Shown here: positions 48,486 through 57,582 of the stretch, one piece after another
Layout of the letters: each line of letters begins with the position of its first letter
How positions within the stretch are numbered: position 1 is the first letter of the stretch
Assembly (NCBI RefSeq): GCF_013307205.1
Contig: NZ_CP028940.1
Span: 62,001 to 126,000, forward strand
Origin: Polynucleobacter arcticus
GTDB lineage: Bacteria; Pseudomonadota; Gammaproteobacteria; Burkholderiales; Burkholderiaceae
DNA length: 64,000 nucleotides
Direction of reading: 5' to 3'
Made by a program: the position numbers and the translations under genes
Notes under the pieces: generated by a model
Told to the model about the DNA's origin: nothing
Seen by the model: the letters and a program-made list of their open reading frames with translations, nothing else
Database searches by the model: none

Positions 48486-49886
48486 ATGGCATTTCACGAA
48501 AAAGTACTTCCAGCTGATGCATCAGCTCCTCAGAGGGTGATGGCGTGGGTTGATTCGCGTCTACCGGTTACCGCCGCATTCAAGAAGCATATGAGTGAAT
48601 ACTATGCGCCTAAAAACCTGAATTTCTTTTACATCTTTGGTGCCCTAGCCATCGTTGTTTTAGCGATTCAAATTATTACTGGTATTTTCTTGACAATGAA
48701 CTACAAGCCAGACGCTGCTAAGGCATTTGAGTCTGTCGAGTACATCATGCGTGAAGTACCATTTGGGTGGGTGATTCGGTATATGCACTCGACCGGCGCC
48801 TCGATGTTCTTCGTAGTGGTTTACATGCATATGTTCCGTGGCTTAATTTACGGCTCCTATCGTAAGCCACGTGAACTCATTTGGATCTTCGGATGTGCGA
48901 TTTTCCTAGCCTTAATGGGTGAAGCGTTCTTTGGATACCTGCTTCCATGGGGTCAAATGTCTTATTGGGGTGCCCAAGTTATTGTGAACTTGTTCTCTGC
49001 AATCCCCTTGATCGGTCCAGACCTGTCCTTATGGTTGCGTGGCGACTATGTAGTTGGTGATGCGACCTTAAACCGTTTCTTTGCATTCCATGTCATCGCT
49101 ATTCCATTGGTGTTGATTGGTTTGGTTGCGGCACATATTTTGGCGCTCCATGAAGTGGGTTCTAACAATCCAGACGGTGTTGAGATTAAGAATACAGTTG
49201 ACGAAAAAGGTATTCCATTGGATGGGATACCTTTCCACCCGTTTTACAGCGTCCATGACGTCATGTACCTCGGCGGTTTCTTGATCATTTTTGCATCGAT
49301 TGTTTTCTTTGCGCCAGAGATGGGTGGGTATTTCTTGGAGGCGAATAACTTTATTCCGGCTAACCCATTCGTTACTCCAACGCACATTGCACCCGTTTGG
49401 TATTTCACACCGTTCTACTCGATGTTGCGTGCAACTACCTCAAGCTTCCTCTTGCCGTTGTGGATTTTCTTGGCAGTAGTTTTGGGAATGTTTGCTCTCA
49501 AGTCCAGCGATATCAAAGTCAAGGGCGCATGTGCGGCTATTGCTTTGGTTCTGGCTGCTGGCTTCTTCCTATTTGATGCCAAGTTCTGGGGTGTTGTGAT
49601 CATGGGTGGTTCTGTTGTGATTCTGTTCTTCTTGCCTTGGTTGGATCATTCCCCAGTGAAATCGATTCGCTATCGCCCACAGTTCCATAAATATATTTAT
49701 GGTGTGTTCATTGTGAGCTTTGTAGTTTTGGGTTACTTGGGTATTCAGCCACCAACACCATTATTTGAAAAGATTTCTCAGATTTGTACTATTTATTATC
49801 TGGGCTTCTTCTTGGCAATGCCGTTCTGGAGCAAGCTTGGTACGTTCAAGCCAGTTCCAACACGCGTTACTTTTGCAGCTCATTAA
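48486..49886 (+). CDS. petB: Ubiquinol-cytochrome c reductase, cytochrome b
   Basis: Cytochrome b carries two b hemes and both quinone sites of the bc1 complex. The 466-residue protein has many membrane helices, GWVIRYMHSTGASMFFVVVY and FFAFHVIAIPLVLIGLVAAH with heme histidines, LLPWGQMSYWGAQVI, and the Qo-site PEWY-type region seen as IAPVWYFTPFYSML; the Glu of PEWY is replaced by Val, as in other betaproteobacterial and alphaproteobacterial-type variants (PVWY). Full length. Confidence 0.95.
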   Translation: MAFHEKVLPADASAPQRVMAWVDSRLPVTAAFKKHMSEYYAPKNLNFFYIFGALAIVVLAIQIITGIFLTMNYKPDAAKAFESVEYIMREVPFGWVIRYMHSTGASMFFVVVYMHMFRGLIYGSYRKPRELIWIFGCAIFLALMGEAFFGYLLPWGQMSYWGAQVIVNLFSAIPLIGPDLSLWLRGDYVVGDATLNRFFAFHVIAIPLVLIGLVAAHILALHEVGSNNPDGVEIKNTVDEKGIPLDGIPFHPFYSVHDVMYLGGFLIIFASIVFFAPEMGGYFLEANNFIPANPFVTPTHIAPVWYFTPFYSMLRATTSSFLLPLWIFLAVVLGMFALKSSDIKVKGACAAIALVLAAGFFLFDAKFWGVVIMGGSVVILFFLPWLDHSPVKSIRYRPQFHKYIYGVFIVSFVVLGYLGIQPPTPLFEKISQICTIYYLGFFLAMPFWSKLGTFKPVPTRVTFAAH

Positions 49887-49927
49887 CTAACGCTCAGTAC
49901 ATTGGTAAAGAGAAACTAGGAACTAGT

Positions 49928-50701
49928 ATGAAACGAATTCTGTACACTTTGATGAGCGTCTGCCAAGCGACAGCTCTGCTTACTGCACTTACTTTTGGTT
50001 TAACTGCAAATGCGAGTGAGGGCGGCTTCCCACTGGATACCGCACCCAATCGCGTGAGCAATGATGCTTCTTTACAAAACGGCGCCAAGATTTTTGTGAA
50101 CTATTGCTTGAACTGCCATGCAGCCTCAAGCATGCGCTACAACCGCCTACGTGACATTGGTCTGACTGATCAGCAAATCAAAGATAACTTGATTTTTACT
50201 GATGCTAAGGTTGGCGATCTGATGACCATTTCGATGTCAGCGAAAGACGGAAAAGCTTACTTTGGTAAAACTCCTCCAGATCTCTCGGTAGAAGCACGTG
50301 CACGTGGAACGGACTGGCTATATACCTACTTCCGTACTTTTTACAAAGACGACACTACCCAGACTGGTTGGAATAACTTGGTTTACCCGAACGTTGGTAT
50401 GCCGCATGTTTTATGGCAACTACAAGGCGAGCGTGCCGCCAAGTTTGAAGAGCGACAAGATCCACACGATGCAAGTCGTGTAGAGAAAAAATTCGTTGGT
50501 TTTGAGCAGTTAACACCTGGGACTATGAAATCTCAGGAGTATGACGACAACATCGCTGATTTAGTTGCATTCATGTCCTGGATGGCTGAACCAGTTCAGC
50601 TTCAGCGTAAGCGTCTTGGTGTTGTAGTGTTGCTCTTCTTGGCAATCTTCACCCTGTTAGCATGGCGCTTGAACAAGGCTTATTGGAAAGACGTCCACTA
50701 A
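49928..50701 (+). CDS. petC: Ubiquinol-cytochrome c reductase, cytochrome c1
   Basis: Cytochrome c1 accepts electrons from the Rieske centre and hands them to soluble cytochrome c. The frame runs open into petB, but the signal peptide MKRILYTLMSVCQATALLTAL...ANA fixes the start at ATG 49928, giving 257 aa. Heme site Cys60-LNC-His64; a Met ligand is likely in the YPNVGMPHVLWQL region; a C-terminal anchor (RLGVVVLLFLAIFTLLAW) holds it in the membrane. The acceptor could be the cytochrome c4-like protein at 7436-8158. Confidence 0.95.
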   Translation: MKRILYTLMSVCQATALLTALTFGLTANASEGGFPLDTAPNRVSNDASLQNGAKIFVNYCLNCHAASSMRYNRLRDIGLTDQQIKDNLIFTDAKVGDLMTISMSAKDGKAYFGKTPPDLSVEARARGTDWLYTYFRTFYKDDTTQTGWNNLVYPNVGMPHVLWQLQGERAAKFEERQDPHDASRVEKKFVGFEQLTPGTMKSQEYDDNIADLVAFMSWMAEPVQLQRKRLGVVVLLFLAIFTLLAWRLNKAYWKDVH

Positions 50702-50779
50702 GTCATGCCTGCAATTGATTTAAAGCCGCTTTAGTTTTGCGTTTGTAGTATTGAAGTAGATATTTAAGGAAATCAATTT

Positions 50780-51391
50780 ATGATGGTGTTGTACTCGGGC
50801 ACAAATTGCCCATTCTCGCAACGCTGCCGTCTGGTGCTTTTTGAAAAAGGCATGGACTTTGAAATCCGTGATGTGGACTTGTTTAACAAGCCAGAAGACA
50901 TCTCGGTAATGAACCCTTATGGCCAAGTGCCTATCTTGGTCGAGCGCGACTTAATTTTGTATGAATCAAACATCATCAATGAATACATTGATGAGCGTTT
51001 TCCTCATCCACAGTTGATGCCGCCTGATCCTGTTGCACGTGCACGTGCTCGTCTCTTCCTCTTCAATTTTGAGAAAGAGTTATTTGTACACGTGTCTGCT
51101 TTGGAAAATGAAAAAGGTAAGCCAGCTGAAAAGACTCATGAAAAAGCGCGTTTGGCTATTCGTGATCGCCTAACTCAGCTAGCCCCAATTTTTGTGAAGA
51201 ATAAGTACATGTTGGGTGAAGAGTTCTCCATGCTGGATGTCGCAATCGCTCCTTTATTGTGGCGTTTGGAGCATTACGGCATCGACCTTTCGCGCAATGC
51301 AGCCCCTCTCTTGAAGTACGCTGAGCGTATTTTCAGTAGACCTGCTTATATCGAGGCTTTGACTCCATCAGAAAAGGTAATGCGTCGCTAA
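50780..51391 (+). CDS. sspA: Stringent starvation protein A (GST-like RNA polymerase-associated)
   Basis: SspA binds sigma70 RNA polymerase and alters transcription under stress. The 203-residue GST fold has YSGTNCPFSQRCRLVLFEKG, NPYGQVPILVERDLILYESN and a helical C-terminal domain (FSMLDVAIAPLLWRL). The Cys-Pro-Phe-Ser site is typical of the family. It follows petABC and precedes sspB, a conserved order. Two adjacent ATGs (50780 and 50783) are possible starts. Confidence 0.92.
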   Translation: MMVLYSGTNCPFSQRCRLVLFEKGMDFEIRDVDLFNKPEDISVMNPYGQVPILVERDLILYESNIINEYIDERFPHPQLMPPDPVARARARLFLFNFEKELFVHVSALENEKGKPAEKTHEKARLAIRDRLTQLAPIFVKNKYMLGEEFSMLDVAIAPLLWRLEHYGIDLSRNAAPLLKYAERIFSRPAYIEALTPSEKVMRR

Positions 51392-51422
51392 GCGGCTCAT
51401 TACTCAGGCTGGCAAGATAAGC

Positions 51423-51824
51423 ATGTCTGACATCCCAAGTAATAAACCTTACCTAATCCGTGCCCTACACCAGTGGTGCACGGATTTTGGCTTTACGCCC
51501 TTCATGGCGGTCTTTGTAGATTCCAGCGTTGAGGTTCCTATGGAGTTTGTGAAGAATGATGAAATCGTTCTCAATCTCTCTATAGAGGCCTGCCATCAAC
51601 TCAATTTAGATAATGACTGGATTAGCTTTCAGGCAAGATTTGGCGGGGTCCCTAGGAAAATTATGGTTCCCGTGACTCACGTGCTTGCAATCTATGCCAG
51701 GGAAAATGGTCAGGGAATGTCCTTTCCTTTTGATGCAGGCAAGGCCAATAAACCCAAAGAAATGAATCCCAGTGATGATGAAAAGCCAAAAGCCACCAGA
51801 CCATCCTTGACGATTGTGAAATAG
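51423..51824 (+). CDS. sspB: ClpXP protease specificity-enhancing factor SspB
   Basis: SspB binds ssrA-tagged peptides and delivers them to ClpXP. The 133 residues show the folded domain beginning KPYLIRALHQWCTDFGFTPF, VFVDSSVEVPMEFVKNDEIVLNLS and ISFQARFGGVPRKIMVPV, then a flexible acidic linker and the ClpX-docking tail (RPSLTIVK) at the very end. All working parts are present. The stop lies 18 bases before the tRNA. Confidence 0.94.
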   Translation: MSDIPSNKPYLIRALHQWCTDFGFTPFMAVFVDSSVEVPMEFVKNDEIVLNLSIEACHQLNLDNDWISFQARFGGVPRKIMVPVTHVLAIYARENGQGMSFPFDAGKANKPKEMNPSDDEKPKATRPSLTIVK

Positions 51825-51826
51825 GT

Positions 51827-51832
51827 TAAAAT
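51827..51832 (+). promoter_or_regulatory. Putative -10 box of tRNA-Thr
   Basis: TAAAAT (51827-51832) ends 10 bases before the mature tRNA 5' end, the expected distance. TTGACG (51807-51812), inside the sspB coding end, is a good -35 hexamer, but the 14-base spacing is short. The tRNA may also be read from the sspA-sspB transcript. Confidence 0.4.
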
Positions 51833-51842
51833 GTTTTCCGTT

Positions 51843-51918
51843 GCCCCTTTAGCTCATCTGGTAGAGCAACTGATTTGTAATCAGTAGGTGGTCTGTTCGA
51901 GTCGGACAAGGGGCACCA
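51843..51918 (+). tRNA. tRNA-Thr (anticodon TGT)
   Basis: A 76-base cloverleaf with encoded CCA. Acceptor arm GCCCCTT (51843-51849) pairs with AAGGGGC (51908-51914); discriminator A and CCA end at 51918. The D arm is AGCTCATCTGGTAGAGC, the anticodon stem ACTGA/TCAGT encloses loop TTTGTAA with anticodon TGT at 51876-51878, and the T arm is GTCTG-TTCGAGT-CGGAC. It reads ACA and probably other ACN codons. Confidence 0.96.
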
Positions 51919-51926
51919 TCAATTTC

Positions 51927-52598
51927 ATGCTACACCTCCCCAACATCACCTTATTAGCTGTTAGTTCTGTTGATCTAGCTGGCACTGATCTTGCTTTGCA
52001 GATATCTTCCCACGATATTGAATTTGGTGCTATTAAGTTTTTATCATCCGAAGACTGGTCTCCATCCAATCCAAAGATTGAAATGGTAAAAATTCCAAAG
52101 CTTGATATTGTTGGCTACAGCAAGTTTATTCTTTGCGATCTTTACAGGCATGTTGAAACTCAATACTGTCTTGTTGTTCAGTCTGATGGCTTTGTTCTCA
52201 ATGCGAGTAAGTGGAATCCCACTTTTCTTGGATACGATTACATCGGAGCTCCATGGCCAATGGATTTGAAGTTACAGCCTGGTGATATTGCCTTAGATTT
52301 GAGTGCAAATACTGTGGGTAATGGCGGTTTTTCTTTGAGAAGTAAAAGGCTATTGGAGGCAACATCAAACATTGCCTTTGATGATTTATCTTTTCCCACG
52401 AAATCCGAGGATTTAATTTTGTGCCATTATCTACTCCAAGATATGCTGAAAGCCGGAGTTAAATTTCCCAATCCAGAGCTGGCCGCTCAGTTTTCTATTG
52501 AATCTCCATCCGCTACTTACGGGCAGAATCCATCAACTTGTTTTGGATTTCATGGAAAAGAGCTGAGGGATTTGATCTTTGCCAACGTGCAAGGTTAA
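51927..52598 (+). CDS. DUF5672 family protein, putative glycosyltransferase-like
   Basis: The 223 residues match the DUF5672 pattern: ITLLAVSSVDLAGT at the N-terminus, YCLVVQSDGFVLN (80-92) with a DxD-like position, W...FLGYDYIGAPWP (97-111), VGNGGFSLRSKRLL (130-143) and a Lys-Ser-Glu-Asp stretch (159-162). The family is usually regarded as glycosyltransferase-like, but I know of no proven activity. ATG 51927 is eight bases beyond the tRNA CCA end and has no Shine-Dalgarno; the first strand allows no later start. It is likely co-transcribed with the tRNA. Confidence 0.75.
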   Translation: MLHLPNITLLAVSSVDLAGTDLALQISSHDIEFGAIKFLSSEDWSPSNPKIEMVKIPKLDIVGYSKFILCDLYRHVETQYCLVVQSDGFVLNASKWNPTFLGYDYIGAPWPMDLKLQPGDIALDLSANTVGNGGFSLRSKRLLEATSNIAFDDLSFPTKSEDLILCHYLLQDMLKAGVKFPNPELAAQFSIESPSATYGQNPSTCFGFHGKELRDLIFANVQG

Positions 52599-52610
52599 GT
52601 TGAACGAGGG

Positions 52611-53930
52611 TTATCGATCAAGTCTTACCGCTTTTGTCTCTGGTAAGTAAAGTAATGCTAAAACTGCCCCACTCGCTAAGAAAATAGTCGGATACCAAAG
52701 TCCTGCAATAGTACTTGCCCATTGTTGGTTGAGCCAGGTAACGATTAAGGGAAGTAGGCCTCCAATCCATCCAGCCGCCAAGTTATGCGGAAGAGTGGCC
52801 GCGCTATTTCTAGTCTTTGCCGGAAAAAGTTCTGCAAGGAGTGCCGTTTGCGGACCTACTACTAGTGCCAGTATTGCTGATAAGCCAATTAAGACGAGGG
52901 CTATTAATAATGTGGACTCGCCATTGCTTTGTAAGAAATGAAACGCCGGCAAGATCAGCGTCGCCCCTAAAATCAAACCGCTAACCACCACAGGCTTTCT
53001 GCCAATTTTGTCCGAGAGCCATCCAGCAAAGATGGTCAATGGTAGTAGTGCAACCGTTGCATACACACTCAATTGATCTACTAATTGGGGTGCTAATTTA
53101 ACTGAGGTCTTAAGAAAGATTGAGGTGTAGACCTGCACACAGAAAAACATTACTGCACCACCAGCAGAGATACAGAAGAAAAGTAGAAACATTCTTTTTC
53201 TGGTTTCTGGATCCTTCAGATTATCTCGAAGTGGATGCTTGGATTGTGTTGCTGATTTACTGAGCTGCAGATAAACCGGTGTTTCTTCTAGAGCCATTCT
53301 GGCTTTGAATGCGATTACTAGCAGAATCAGTGAAATCCAAAACGGCACACGCCAACCCCAAGATAAAAATTCCTCAGGGCTGAGGTAGCTTTGTAGTACA
53401 GCAATCTGTAGTGTTGAAACTAGTATGCCTAAAGGCCCCATTAATTGCAGGAAGCTGGTCTTAAAGCCGCGATTAGATTCGCCCGCATGCTCTGTCAGGT
53501 AGACAGCGCTACCGCCAATTTCGCCGCCTGCTGATAGACCCTGTAAGAGCCTCAGACTCACCAGCAGAATAGGTGCCCAGATGCCGACTTGCGCATAGGT
53601 TGGTAAAAAACCTACGCAGACTGTAGCAAAACCCATTAAAGCGATTGTGATCATAAAGACGGGGCGACGACCGATCCGATCACCAATGCTCCCAAAAATA
53701 GCAGCTCCAATGGGTCTCACCACCATACCAACCCCAAAGGTGGCGAGGCTAGCTAATAGAGCGGTACTGGGATCGCTAGAAGGAAAGAAAAGGGGGCCAA
53801 AAACTACTGCCAGAGTGGCAAAGGTCAAAAAGTCATACCACTCTAAAAAAGTTCCAAAACAGGCTGCAACAGCCACTTTTCTGTAGGAATGCGATGAAGC
53901 CTGTGTTTCTGATACGTGAGTGGCAGTCAA
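52611..53930 (-). CDS. MFS transporter, metabolite:H+ symporter (MHS/ProP-like) family
   Basis: A 439-residue permease with about 12 hydrophobic segments. Signatures: ACFGTFLEWYDFLTFATLA in TM1, RPIGAAIFGSIGDRIGRRP (the MFS loop 2-3 motif), RLLQGLSAGGEIGGSAVYLTEH, and GWLSDKIGRKPVV in the second half. MHS proteins take up carboxylates or osmolytes with protons; the substrate cannot be told. The apparent start is TTG at 53930, three bases after the rmuC stop. Confidence 0.87.
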   Translation of the reverse strand: MTATHVSETQASSHSYRKVAVAACFGTFLEWYDFLTFATLAVVFGPLFFPSSDPSTALLASLATFGVGMVVRPIGAAIFGSIGDRIGRRPVFMITIALMGFATVCVGFLPTYAQVGIWAPILLVSLRLLQGLSAGGEIGGSAVYLTEHAGESNRGFKTSFLQLMGPLGILVSTLQIAVLQSYLSPEEFLSWGWRVPFWISLILLVIAFKARMALEETPVYLQLSKSATQSKHPLRDNLKDPETRKRMFLLFFCISAGGAVMFFCVQVYTSIFLKTSVKLAPQLVDQLSVYATVALLPLTIFAGWLSDKIGRKPVVVSGLILGATLILPAFHFLQSNGESTLLIALVLIGLSAILALVVGPQTALLAELFPAKTRNSAATLPHNLAAGWIGGLLPLIVTWLNQQWASTIAGLWYPTIFLASGAVLALLYLPETKAVRLDR

Positions 53931-53933
53931 TTG

Positions 53934-55208
53934 TTATTCCGAGTCTGTGGATGACTCAATCAAAGGCGATGATAAATTTTTGCTGGGTTTGACCCCAAGC
54001 TCGCGAACCTTCTCCGCCGTACGAATCAGATTGCCTTTGCCTGACTTGAGCTTATTGAAGGCATCGTGATAGCTAGTTTGGGCTTGATCCAATCGTTGTC
54101 CTAACTTTTCAAGATCATCCACAAAGCCAACAAACTTGTCATAGAGCGTACCGCATTGCTTTGCAATTTCTAGTGCATTGCGATTTTGGTGGTCTTGCCT
54201 CCAAAGATGGGCGACAGTGCGAAGAGTAGCCATCAAAGTGCTTGGGCATACCAGCACAATATTTTTCGCTAGAGCTTCTTGGTAGAGGTTGGGAGCAGTC
54301 TTTAGGGCCAATAAAAAGGCGGGCTCAATGGGTACAAACATCAACACAAAGTCCACCGAGCCAGTGCCATACAGCGAGCTATAGTTCTTGCCTGAGAGTC
54401 CTTGTATGTGCTGACGTAGCGATTGGATATGTGCAGCTAGCTCTTGTTCCGCAACTACAGGGTCTGAGGCTTCAGCGTGACGGGAGTAAGCGGTAATAGA
54501 GACCTTGCTATCGACCACCAAGCTTCTGCCTTCGGGTAACTTGACCACAACGTCTGGCTGAAGGCGTGAGCCATCGGTCTGAGTATGGCTGTCCTGTACG
54601 AGGTATTCTTCGCCCTTACGAAGGCCTGAGGATTCTAGAATCGATTCCAAAACAAGTTCGCCCCAATTGCCTTGAACCTTTGAGTCACCCTTCAGCGCCT
54701 GGGTAAGTGAGCGGGTTTCATCTGACATACGCAGATTAAGACTAGCTAGACGCTCGATTTCACTCTTGAGGGCAAATCGCTCACGCGCTTCATTGCCATA
54801 GGAAGTGTTGACCTGTTCTTTGAATTCAGTCAACTTAGTTTGTAGCGGCTTCAGAAGTGCATCTAAGTTGGCTACGTTCTGCTCGGTAAAGCGCTTTGAT
54901 TTATCTTCTAGAATTTCATTGGCTAAATTCTTAAACTGGCTAGTGAGCGCCTCTTTGGCTTCATTGAGGGATTCAATTCTGCCAAGACCTTGTTTGCGCT
55001 CAGAGTCTAACTCAGCCTCAAGGCGGATCGCATGTTGTAATGCTTGGTCCCGTTCATCGCGAAGGCTGATGACTAAAGCAGCTTCAGTCAAGTTTTGTTG
55101 TTCTACGCGTTGTAGTGCAGAGCGTAAATTGAGTGCATAAACAAAAAGGCCTGCACATACACCTAATGGCAGGCCAAACAGAAGCAGGGAGCTTAAGTCA
55201 AAAGTCAC
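53934..55208 (-). CDS. rmuC: DNA recombination protein RmuC
   Basis: RmuC limits inverted-repeat-driven rearrangements and is related to restriction-endonuclease-fold nucleases. The 424 residues have an N-terminal membrane helix (LLLFGLPLGVCAGLFVYAL), a long coiled coil (about 25-150), and the RmuC domain with GNWGELVLESILESSGLRKG, PDVVVKLPEGRSLVVDSKVS, which carries the D-x-K-type catalytic element, and FVPIEPAFLLAL. Start codon GTG. It leads directly into the MHS gene. Confidence 0.93.
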   Translation of the reverse strand: MTFDLSSLLLFGLPLGVCAGLFVYALNLRSALQRVEQQNLTEAALVISLRDERDQALQHAIRLEAELDSERKQGLGRIESLNEAKEALTSQFKNLANEILEDKSKRFTEQNVANLDALLKPLQTKLTEFKEQVNTSYGNEARERFALKSEIERLASLNLRMSDETRSLTQALKGDSKVQGNWGELVLESILESSGLRKGEEYLVQDSHTQTDGSRLQPDVVVKLPEGRSLVVDSKVSITAYSRHAEASDPVVAEQELAAHIQSLRQHIQGLSGKNYSSLYGTGSVDFVLMFVPIEPAFLLALKTAPNLYQEALAKNIVLVCPSTLMATLRTVAHLWRQDHQNRNALEIAKQCGTLYDKFVGFVDDLEKLGQRLDQAQTSYHDAFNKLKSGKGNLIRTAEKVRELGVKPSKNLSSPLIESSTDSE

Positions 55209-55233
55209 AGATGCGAGCTAAGAATTTCTACAA

Positions 55234-55542
55234 TCAAGCTTGAACAATTTTTTTCAATTCACCACTTTGAAACATCTCTGTCATGATGTCTGAGCCACCA
55301 ATGAACTCACCATTGATATAAAGCTGAGGAATAGTTGGCCAATTGGCGAATTGTTTAATGCCTTGACGAATTTCTTCATCCTCTAGAACGTTAACGGTAT
55401 GTAGGTTCTCAACACCGCTTGCACGCAAAATGTTGATTGCATTGCCGGAGAAGCCGCACTGTGGAAACTGGGCGTTGCCCTTCATAAACAATACAACGGG
55501 GTGACTAGAAACGATTGCTTGAATTTTTGCTTGGGTATCCAT
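55234..55542 (-). CDS. grxD: Monothiol glutaredoxin GrxD
   Basis: GrxD carries or delivers 2Fe-2S clusters, often with BolA-type partners. The start is ATG 55542 ([11 protein letters not shown]), giving 102 aa; the frame is open ten codons further but with no support. The active site is Cys29-GFS in [15 protein letters not shown], followed by [20 protein letters not shown]. It stands 84 bases after prmC. Its likely partner IbaG is at 28791-29039. Confidence 0.95.
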   Translation of the reverse strand: MDTQAKIQAIVSSHPVVLFMKGNAQFPQCGFSGNAINILRASGVENLHTVNVLEDEEIRQGIKQFANWPTIPQLYINGEFIGGSDIMTEMFQSGELKKIVQA

Positions 55543-55626
55543 AATTTTTCCTAAATTGATTCTGTAAGGCAATGTTGATTTGATGCTGCTGATGTGGCTA
55601 ATTTTAAAGCTATCTGGAGAAAAGGG

Positions 55627-56490
55627 TTAACTCCCTTGGCAGGTTTTGGGATCTTTTCGTCCCGTGACTACACGGCAGTGACCGGCTAAATCGAGATGCG
55701 CCTGAATATCGATTAAATGGGCATGCTGCATGAGTTCCACAACGGCTTCAGACTGATCAAAGCCGTGCTCTACAGCGATTAAACCACCAGACCTCAAGTG
55801 TTGATCTGCCCCAGAAATAATCATCGCTAGGCAGCTCAAACCACTGGCGTAATCAGTGAGGGCTGAAGCAGGTTCAAATCGGAGGTCCCCTTGAGTGAGA
55901 TGGGGGTCTAGATTGGCGATATAGGGCGGGTTGCTGACAATGACATCAAAATGCTGCTGACCTATTGCCTCATACCAGCTACCTTGTGCAAATTCGACTT
56001 GCTGGCTTAAATTAAGCAATTGGGCATTGTGTTTGGCAATGGCTAGAGCCTCACCTGATTGATCCGTTGCAATGACTGTGGCGAGCGATGCTTCACTTGC
56101 AATAGCGAGTGCAATAGCGCCAGAGCCAGTACCTAGATCCAATACGCTTGTGGGTTGTTTGGATTTAGCAATTTCAGCAAGGACAATATCGACCAGTAGC
56201 TCAGTTTCGGGGCGGGGGATGAGCACGCCGGGAGCCACCAATAACTCAATATTGTGAAACCCCTTTTTTCCTAAAATATAGGCTACGGGCTCACCATTAG
56301 CTCTTCTCGATATGAAAGATTCCCATTCGATAGCTGCTGCTTCATTTAACACCATGTCATCGCGAGACAGCAATGCTGAGCGAGGTAGTTGGTAGTGCTT
56401 TTCTAGAATATGTGCCAGCAAGATGCGAGCTTCATTTGTTGGTAATGGGCAAGCACTCAGTAAGAGGCGTAAAGATTTGCTAGTACTCAT
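55627..56490 (-). CDS. prmC: Release factor glutamine N5-methyltransferase PrmC
   Basis: PrmC methylates the glutamine of the GGQ motif in release factors. The 287 residues show the N-terminal helical domain, LIPRPETELLVD, the SAM-binding VLDLGTGSGAIALAIA, and the catalytic NPPYI. Located 12 bases downstream of prfA, whose product is its substrate. Confidence 0.96.
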   Translation of the reverse strand: MSTSKSLRLLLSACPLPTNEARILLAHILEKHYQLPRSALLSRDDMVLNEAAAIEWESFISRRANGEPVAYILGKKGFHNIELLVAPGVLIPRPETELLVDIVLAEIAKSKQPTSVLDLGTGSGAIALAIASEASLATVIATDQSGEALAIAKHNAQLLNLSQQVEFAQGSWYEAIGQQHFDVIVSNPPYIANLDPHLTQGDLRFEPASALTDYASGLSCLAMIISGADQHLRSGGLIAVEHGFDQSEAVVELMQHAHLIDIQAHLDLAGHCRVVTGRKDPKTCQGS

Positions 56491-56502
56491 CTTTAGGCGA
56501 AA

Positions 56503-57582
56503 TTAATTGTCGCCCAAAGCAGCCAAAAGCTCAGCTTGATGCTCTGACGCTAGGGCATTGCAAAGATCATCAATATCACCATCCATCATGGCATCAATTT
56601 TATAGAGCGTCAGGTTGATTCGGTGGTCGGTAATACGACCTTGTGGAAAGTTATACGTACGAATGCGATCACTGCGATCCCCGGTACCCACCAAAGACTT
56701 TCTGGTTTGAGCTTCTAACTGATGCTTCTCGCGTTCACGTGCATCCATGATGCGAGATACCAGCACCTTCATCGCCTGTTCGCGATTGCGATGCTGGCTT
56801 CGATCATCTTGACATTCAACTACTGTGCCGGTCGGTAAGTGGGTAATGCGGACCGCAGAATCAGTTTTATTAATATGCTGGCCACCAGCACCCGAAGCCC
56901 TAAATGTATCAATACGCAGCTCAGCGGGATTAATTTTGACCGCCTCCAATTCATCAGCTTCGGGCATTACTGCTACTGTACAAGCCGAAGTATGAATACG
57001 TCCCTGAGTTTCTGTTTGGGGTACGCGTTGCACGCGATGCCCACCCGATTCGAATTTAAGTCGCGAGTAAACCGATTGACCCACTAAGCGAAGTACCACT
57101 TCTTTGTAGCCACCAAGATCAGACTCAGCAGCATTGACGACTTCTACCTTCCAGCCTTGACGCTCAGCAAAGCGGGTATACATTCTGAGGAGGTCGCTGG
57201 CAAAGAGGGCGCTTTCATCGCCGCCGGTACCCGCACGAATCTCTAAGAAGACATTACGCTCATCGTTAACATCTTTTGGCAGTAATAGTTTCTGTAGGGT
57301 AGCTTCAAGCTCTTCCATAGTGGCTTGGGCCTGCTTTTGCTCCTCGTCCGCAAAGTCTTTCATCTCCGGGTCTTTGCGCATCTCTTCGGCTGCTTGTACA
57401 TCCGCCTCTGCTTGCTTATACAGACCAAACTTTTCTACGACCGTCGCAATATCAGAATGCTCACGGGTGAGTTTCCGATAATTATCCATGTCCTTGGTGG
57501 ACTCTTCGGTAGTTAATAAGGAATTGAGTTCGGCTAAGCGTGTATCTAGATGGTCTAGCTTAGCCCGCATGCTGGGCTTCAT
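56503..57582 (-). CDS. prfA: Peptide chain release factor 1
   Basis: RF1 ends translation at UAA and UAG. The 359-residue protein has the GGQ motif in [19 protein letters not shown], modified by PrmC, and the codon-recognition region with [15 protein letters not shown] upstream, where PxT-type recognition residues are expected. Its ATG follows the hemA stop without any gap, suggesting translational coupling, as in many proteobacteria. Confidence 0.97.
   Translation of the reverse strand: MKPSMRAKLDHLDTRLAELNSLLTTEESTKDMDNYRKLTREHSDIATVVEKFGLYKQAEADVQAAEEMRKDPEMKDFADEEQKQAQATMEELEATLQKLLLPKDVNDERNVFLEIRAGTGGDESALFASDLLRMYTRFAERQGWKVEVVNAAESDLGGYKEVVLRLVGQSVYSRLKFESGGHRVQRVPQTETQGRIHTSACTVAVMPEADELEAVKINPAELRIDTFRASGAGGQHINKTDSAVRITHLPTGTVVECQDDRSQHRNREQAMKVLVSRIMDAREREKHQLEAQTRKSLVGTGDRSDRIRTYNFPQGRITDHRINLTLYKIDAMMDGDIDDLCNALASEHQAELLAALGDN

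Noticed and set aside
49784..49927. N-terminal extension of PetC into petB
   Set aside because: The signal peptide starts at ATG 49928, and the extension reads petB sequence out of frame.
51843..52700. Integrated element with att sites at tRNA-Thr
   Set aside because: I looked for a repeat of the tRNA 3' end after the DUF5672 gene and found none; there is no integrase.
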